Source: Candidatus Woesearchaeota archaeon
GTDB taxonomy: Archaea; Nanobdellota; Nanobdellia; Woesearchaeales; JAUUYB01
Length of the DNA: 8,901 nucleotides
Assembly (NCBI GenBank): GCA_030590605.1
Contig: JAUUYB010000037.1
Coordinates: 1 to 8,901 of the forward strand
Direction of reading: 5' to 3'
The notes below the pieces were generated by a model. The model was not told the origin of the DNA. It did no database searches and saw only the letters and a program-made list of their open reading frames with translations. Shown here piece by piece: positions 6,164 to 8,901 of the stretch (its first letter is position 1; every line of letters begins with the position of its first letter). The position numbers were made by a program, and so were the translations under genes.

Positions 6164-6378
6164 GTGTAGATTATCTCTTTCTTGAGACGTTCGATGGTCT
6201 CGTTCTGCTCCTTTACTATGCTCTCAAGACGGACTAGCTTCTCGCTCATCTTCTCGAACTCTCCCTGTTTGGTCAGGAGGGAATCGATACGCTGGTTCAT
6301 GAACTGCATATCTGCTTTCACTCTTTCGAATGAGGATCCTATGTTCCTTTCCATCCTGTTAAGCCTTTTTCCGATCAT
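6160..6378 (-). CDS. Small coiled-coil protein, 72 residues, unknown function
   Basis: I do not recognise this protein. It is a short charged polypeptide (starts MIGKRLNRMERNIGSSFERV) whose hydrophobic residues recur in heptads from about 24 to 70 (MQFMNQRIDSLLTKQ, then MSEKLVRLESIVKEQNETI). That suggests a dimeric or trimeric coiled coil with no membrane span or signal peptide. A clean TATA box lies 27 nt upstream of the ATG, which argues that it is a real gene despite its size. It is convergent with rnp4 and its TAA shares bases with the rnp4 TAA. Coiled-coil adaptor, chaperone or DNA-binding roles are all open. Confidence 0.7.
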   Translation of the reverse strand: MIGKRLNRMERNIGSSFERVKADMQFMNQRIDSLLTKQGEFEKMSEKLVRLESIVKEQNETIERLKKEIIYT

Positions 6379-6400
6379 ACTTATCTCATCGGTGCCACTC

Positions 6401-6409
6401 CTATATAAA
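6401..6409 (-). promoter_or_regulatory. TATA box of the 72-residue coiled-coil gene (leaderless)
   Basis: On the minus strand this reads TTTATATAG, preceded by AGAAAAG as a possible BRE. The centre is 27 nt from the ATG at 6378. It is one of the best TATA boxes in the window. Confidence 0.7.
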
Positions 6410-6467
6410 CTTTTCTGTTTGTTACTACTACTTAGTTGTCATTTTATTTGTTGTCCTCGATTATCAT

Positions 6468-6483
6468 GCGAACATTTAAAAAA
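6468..6483 (+). promoter_or_regulatory. BRE and TATA box of the cysteine synthase gene (leaderless)
   Basis: GCGAAC (6468-6473) resembles a BRE, and TTTAAAAAA (6475-6483) is the TATA box, centred 26 nt from the ATG at 6505. The sequence before the ATG is pyrimidine-rich with no Shine-Dalgarno site. Confidence 0.65.
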
Positions 6484-6504
6484 CCGTGCTGACTCTTTTC
6501 CATC

Positions 6505-7413
6505 ATGGATATCCTAGAATCTATAGGCAACACGCCTCTTATCGAGATCAAGAAGCTGCATGATAATCCTGAAGTAAAAATTCTCGCAAAGCTCGAAGGA
6601 TCTAACCCAGGCGGCAGCGTGAAGGACAGACCAGCGCTCTTCATGATACAGAAAGCTGAGGCAGATGGAAACCTGACCAAAGAAAAGACCATCCTTGAAC
6701 CTACATCAGGCAATACAGGCATCTCACTCGCCATGATCGGCGCAGCCAAAGGATACAAAGTGACTCTGGTCATGCCGGAATGCGTGAGTGTCGAAAGAAG
6801 GAAAGTACTTGAAGCGTTCGGAGCGAATCTTATCCTGACGCCAGGCTGCGACAAGACCGACGGCGCGATAAGGAAATCTCATGAGATCCTGAAAGAGAAT
6901 CCTGACAAATACTTCATGCCTAACCAATTCGAAAATGACGCGAACTGGAAATCACACTATGAGACAACCGGACCAGAGATATGGGAGCAGACTGAAGGGA
7001 ACATCACACATTTTTTAGCGGGAATCGGAACCACCGGAACGCTCATGGGCACAGGAAAATTCCTGAAAGAGAAGAATGATTCTATCAAGGTAATCGCTAT
7101 GGAGCCTCCACTCAAGCACACTATCCAAGGGCTCAAGAACATGAACGAAGCGATCGTCCCTGCAATCTACGATGTATCTGCACATGATGAGAAGATATCC
7201 ATCGATGATGATACTGCATTCTCTGCAACCCGCGACCTCGCTACAAAAGAAGGCCTATTTGTCGGCATGAGCGGAGGAGCAGCAGTCGCAGCATGCCTGA
7301 AGCTAGCTGAGACTATGGAAAAGGGTGTGATCGTGACCATCTTACCTGACCGAGGCGACAGATATCTTTCCACTACCTTGTTCAAGTCGATCTGCGCTGA
7401 GTGCCCACCATAA
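6505..7413 (+). CDS. cysM: PLP-dependent cysteine synthase, CysM-like
   Basis: A 302-residue cytosolic fold-type II PLP enzyme that replaces the beta-substituent of an activated serine with sulfide or another sulfur donor to make cysteine. Motifs: SIGNTPL (6-12), NPGGSVKDRPAL with the PLP Schiff-base Lys40 (34-45), the substrate loop EPTSGNTG (65-72), MPECVSVERR, PNQFENDANWKSHYETTGPEIW (139-160), the phosphate-binding loop GIGTTGT (173-179), GMSGGAA and ILPDRGDRYLST (279-290). The DRGDRYLST ending and SNPGGSVKDRPAL are CysM-type; CysK usually has a Ser-containing ILPSSGERYLS. No CBS or regulatory domain is present, and the length suits CysM. O-acetylserine or O-phosphoserine could be the substrate. 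The C-terminus CAECPP carries a CxxC pair. The gene has its own promoter and is convergent with hisG, with 7 bp between stop codons. Confidence 0.93.
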   Translation: MDILESIGNTPLIEIKKLHDNPEVKILAKLEGSNPGGSVKDRPALFMIQKAEADGNLTKEKTILEPTSGNTGISLAMIGAAKGYKVTLVMPECVSVERRKVLEAFGANLILTPGCDKTDGAIRKSHEILKENPDKYFMPNQFENDANWKSHYETTGPEIWEQTEGNITHFLAGIGTTGTLMGTGKFLKEKNDSIKVIAMEPPLKHTIQGLKNMNEAIVPAIYDVSAHDEKISIDDDTAFSATRDLATKEGLFVGMSGGAAVAACLKLAETMEKGVIVTILPDRGDRYLSTTLFKSICAECPP

Positions 7414-7420
7414 AAAAAAA
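7412..7420 (-). terminator. T9 terminator of hisG
   Basis: On the minus strand nine Ts follow immediately after the hisG TGA. The same bases are the A-run just after the start of the cysM TAA stop, so the whole convergent gap serves as terminator for one side. It is a typical oligo-T archaeal termination signal. Confidence 0.65.
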
Positions 7421-8293
7421 TCAATCAAAATACGGCTGGCTCATCCCAGGTCTTGTGAGGCTAGTCGCCATGTCCACGATATCTCTACCCTGCTCAATTT
7501 GCGCGTCCCTGATAAAGAAATTCATCTCAGACTGAGCTTTCTGGATAGAGTAATCAAATCCTTTCGACATAAGATACTCCTGGAATTTTCCAGCACACCG
7601 CCTATCCAGATTCACGAAGTAGTCGAATCCCGGCTTAACATTACCCAACATGCTTTTCAGGACATCGACTTTCTCAGCCTTCTCTCCAATCAGGCCTGGG
7701 ACTTTCCAAAAGGCGATCTCTGTAGTGAACAATGTATCTATCTCTTCTAGACCGAAACGCCTTATCGTATCTCCTGACTGAGTGATGTCAACTATGCCAT
7801 CAACCCATCCATAGTACGCTTTCGCCTCTGTCTTCCCTACGGATCTCATCACCCCCCTATCCGGGAAAGGCTGACCTGGACAGAATATCTCGTACTCCCT
7901 ACCGAAGCGATCCTCAAGAAAATCCTTCGCGATGTAGGCGTACTCGCTTGCGACAATCCTGGGCTCCTTATCCACTCTTGCCGCGTAGACTATCCTGGTC
8001 TTCTTAGCCCCCACGTCAGGGACTATCACCTGTTCAGCGAGTATCCCCTGATATGCCCATTCCTTAACCCAATCAGTCCCACAGAAATAACAGTCAAGCA
8101 AACCTACGTCAGCCAGAGCAGGCAGCTCCTGAGGCCTTCCGATCATAGGACTCAGCCAATCGAACGCGGACTGGGGCGGAGAGGACCCTGTTATCCCCGC
8201 TATCGGTATATCTGCTTTCCTAAGGACCTCTGCAAGCCCGCCTCTGCTGGATTCTACAGACGACCCTGATGGAATACCAATCCTCAATTCCAT
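7421..8293 (-). CDS. hisG: Divergent HisG-like ATP phosphoribosyltransferase
   Basis: HisG condenses ATP with PRPP in the first step of histidine synthesis. The 290-residue protein shows the family's Arg-x-x-[DE]-[IL]-Pro block (GRPQELPALADVG, 52-64), the CGTDWVKE block (71-78), and the PRPP-binding region GWVDGIVDITQSGDTIRRFG (162-181), matching the usual ADAIVDIVxTGxTLxxNG. The first strand reads LRIGIPSGSS where HisG normally has a PKGRL-type motif, so the Lys is lost. Residues 200-290 differ from both a typical short HisG end and the standard long-form PII-like regulatory domain as I know it. No other his gene is nearby; tRNA-His lies upstream on the same strand. ATG 8293 is chosen over GTG 8302 because GAGGGGGTGG sits 5 nt before it. 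The family call is fairly safe, activity less so. Confidence 0.78.
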   Translation of the reverse strand: MELRIGIPSGSSVESSRGGLAEVLRKADIPIAGITGSSPPQSAFDWLSPMIGRPQELPALADVGLLDCYFCGTDWVKEWAYQGILAEQVIVPDVGAKKTRIVYAARVDKEPRIVASEYAYIAKDFLEDRFGREYEIFCPGQPFPDRGVMRSVGKTEAKAYYGWVDGIVDITQSGDTIRRFGLEEIDTLFTTEIAFWKVPGLIGEKAEKVDVLKSMLGNVKPGFDYFVNLDRRCAGKFQEYLMSKGFDYSIQKAQSEMNFFIRDAQIEQGRDIVDMATSLTRPGMSQPYFD

Positions 8294-8298
8294 CAGAA

Positions 8299-8308
8299 CC
8301 ACCCCCTC
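8299..8308 (-). promoter_or_regulatory. Shine-Dalgarno site of hisG, decides the ATG at 8293
   Basis: GAGGGGGTGG on the minus strand contains GAGG and GGTG matches to the 16S 3' end, 5 nt before the ATG at 8293. The alternative GTG at 8302 lies within it. Confidence 0.65.
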
Positions 8309-8317
8309 AGAACAAGG

Positions 8318-8404
8318 CTAACTATGAATACCCTGGGCTAGTTTAATGAACATTGATGACTTATTCTCACTAAATTCTATCCACAACCCTTTCGTCTTTT
8401 CCAT
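8318..8404 (-). CDS. Possible 28-codon ORF between tRNA-His and hisG
   Basis: An intact ATG-to-TAG frame encodes a hydrophilic peptide beginning MEKTKGLWIEFSENK and ending AQGIHS. It ends 24 nt before the hisG ATG on the same strand, and GGGAG lies about 10 nt upstream of its ATG. It is short enough to be chance and I recognise no family. A leader-peptide role for hisG would be speculation: it has a single His, third from the stop codon. Confidence 0.2.
   Translation of the reverse strand: MEKTKGLWIEFSENKSSMFIKLAQGIHS
8341..8349 (-). promoter_or_regulatory. Candidate TATA box of hisG
   Basis: On the minus strand this reads TCATTAAAC. Initiation about 26 nt downstream, near 8319, would give a leader of about 26 nt containing the hisG Shine-Dalgarno site. 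It is a weak TATA match; read-through from the tRNA-His promoter is the alternative. Confidence 0.35.
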
Positions 8405-8442
8405 TTTCTTTTATCTCCCAGTTTTAAGCCCTGACGGCTGAG

Positions 8443-8514
8443 GCCTGCAGGGGGGATTCGAACCCCCTCCACCAGAACCACAATCTGGGATGCAACCATT
8501 ACACCACTGCAAGC
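8443..8514 (-). tRNA. tRNA-His, anticodon GTG
   Basis: The minus strand folds into a full cloverleaf. The acceptor stem is CTTGCAG paired with CTGCAGG (one G-U); the D arm has a 4-bp stem with two G-U pairs; the anticodon stem is CCAGA/TCTGG with loop TTGTGGT, giving anticodon GTG (8481-8479). The T arm is GGGGG-TTCGAAT-CCCCC. The discriminator is C73 (8443) and a G is encoded at position -1 (8514), the G-1:C73 pair that marks tRNA-His for histidyl-tRNA synthetase. The 3' CCA is not encoded and must be added. There is no intron. The first pair is C1:G72 rather than the more usual G1:C72. A TATA box lies 28 nt upstream. Confidence 0.95.
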
Positions 8515-8537
8515 ATTGATATGACTAACAATGGCGA

Positions 8538-8548
8538 TGTATAAGAGA
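8538..8548 (-). promoter_or_regulatory. TATA box of tRNA-His
   Basis: On the minus strand this contains TCTTATACA, centred about 28 nt before the tRNA 5' end at 8514. That is the right distance for initiation at or 1-2 nt before the mature end, so the 5' leader would be very short. Confidence 0.6.
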
Positions 8549-8766
8549 ATCTAGATTACAATTTATGACAGTAATAGTGTAATAATTAGAAAGAAGGTTG
8601 CTGATGATGAATACAATCACCGTATTTCATAATATATTAAGAATCGATACAGATATAAAAATGTTTCGAATCAAACCAACATAATAATTCATGAGTCTTA
8701 AAGAACAGTCTCTGTCCAAATCTATATACCCTGAAATTCTGTCTTGACTCTTCAATTTTTTTCCAT
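8549..8766. other. AT-rich intergenic region, nothing recognised
   Basis: This stretch between the tRNA-His promoter and the lipoprotein promoter has many short AT-rich runs and several accidental TATA-like words (for example GATATAAAA near 8651). A 26-codon ATG frame at 8604 is too short and unsupported. I see no RNA gene, repeat or conserved motif. Confidence 0.5.
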
Positions 8767-8768
8767 AA

Positions 8769-8779
8769 AATATTTATAC
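8769..8779 (+). promoter_or_regulatory. TATA box of the lipoprotein gene (leaderless)
   Basis: AATATTTATAC includes TTTATA (8773-8778), centred about 27 nt from the ATG at 8802. The sequence between has no Shine-Dalgarno site. Confidence 0.65.
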
Positions 8780-8801
8780 CATATATATCAAAAACTGAAC
8801 T

Positions 8802-8901
8802 ATGTTGAATTATAAACTCCTCCCCCTATATTTCATGTTATTCATCATAGGATGCACCCAACCATCTCTTCCAGACAATCAAGCCAAAATGGATTCTGAA
8901 G
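8802..8901 (+). CDS. Lipoprotein of unknown function, N-terminal part only
   Basis: The frame starts at ATG 8802 and is open to the window edge (33 codons). It encodes MLNYKLLPLYFMLFIIGC followed by the polar TQPSLPDNQAKMDSE. A short positive N-region, a hydrophobic core and a lipobox IIGC with Cys18 make this a lipoprotein signal peptide, so the mature protein would be membrane-anchored and face outside. The segment after Cys is a Pro/Ser/Asp linker. Codon use is AT-rich, like the truncated exported protein at the other window edge. The family cannot be told from this fragment. Confidence 0.7.
   Translation, partial: MLNYKLLPLYFMLFIIGCTQPSLPDNQAKMDSE

Noticed and set aside
6505..7413. Cystathionine beta-synthase or threonine synthase identity for the PLP enzyme
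   Set aside because: No CBS domains or extra regions; the SNPGGSVKDRPAL and DRGDRYLST blocks are CysM-type.
8300..8302. GTG start for hisG
   Set aside because: It falls within GAGGGGGTGG, which is well placed to serve the ATG at 8293; HisG proteins begin close to the LRI strand.
8391..8426. T-rich plus-strand tract as a terminator
   Set aside because: No plus-strand gene ends upstream of it; it is the purine-rich complement of the tRNA-hisG spacer.
8604..8684. 26-codon plus-strand ORF before the lipoprotein gene
   Set aside because: GAAGG upstream is a weak ribosome site, no TATA box is well placed, and chance is likely at this length in AT-rich sequence.
1..8901. CRISPR array, insertion sequence, integrase, att site or toxin-antitoxin pair
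   Set aside because: No regular direct repeats, transposase or integrase motifs, or terminal inverted repeats were seen; no repeat of the tRNA-His 3' end was noticed nearby.

Overview
The window looks archaeal. Most transcription units start with an AT-rich TATA box centred 26-28 nt from a start codon (leaderless transcripts) or from the tRNA 5' end. The remaining genes have GGTG-type Shine-Dalgarno sites that match an archaeal 16S 3' end. An RNase P Rpp21/Rnp4 protein, which occurs only in archaea and eukaryotes, and a tRNA-His without an encoded CCA agree with this. The lineage cannot be named from sequence alone. Dense packing, a bacterial-type phosphoglycerate kinase and several unrecognised coiled-coil proteins would suit an uncultivated archaeon (DPANN or a deep euryarchaeal group), but that is inference.

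Layout from left to right: the 5' part of an AT-rich exported-protein gene (minus strand, cut by the window edge); pgk (plus); a convergent retaining GT-A glycosyltransferase related to glucosyl- and mannosylglycerate synthases (minus); then a three-gene minus-strand operon read as slipin 1, slipin 2 and a 414-residue helical/coiled-coil protein. Divergent from that operon is rnp4 (plus), which converges tail-to-tail with a 72-residue coiled-coil gene (minus). A CysM-like cysteine synthase (plus) follows and converges on a divergent HisG-like ATP phosphoribosyltransferase (minus). Upstream of hisG on the same strand lies tRNA-His(GTG). The window ends in the start of a lipoprotein gene (plus).

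Functional links: phosphoglycerate kinase yields or consumes 3-phosphoglycerate, the acceptor used by glucosyl-3-phosphoglycerate synthases, so pgk and the neighbouring glycosyltransferase may share a metabolite. The two slipins and the helical protein are the best candidate for an undescribed system. Two near-duplicate stomatin-like membrane proteins are translated together with a cytosolic helical protein whose N-terminus looks like a short amphipathic membrane-binding helix, and the usual NfeD/STOPP protease partner is absent from the window. hisG lies downstream of tRNA-His with no oligo-T terminator between them, and no other his gene is present.

The two truncated genes at the window edges are more AT-rich than the central genes and encode exported proteins. 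The central block uses mixed codons with many C- and G-ending third positions. No mobile element, CRISPR array or long repeat was seen apart from the slipin duplication. No gene-free stretch exceeds 300 bases; the longest (8515-8801) holds the tRNA and lipoprotein promoters and little else.
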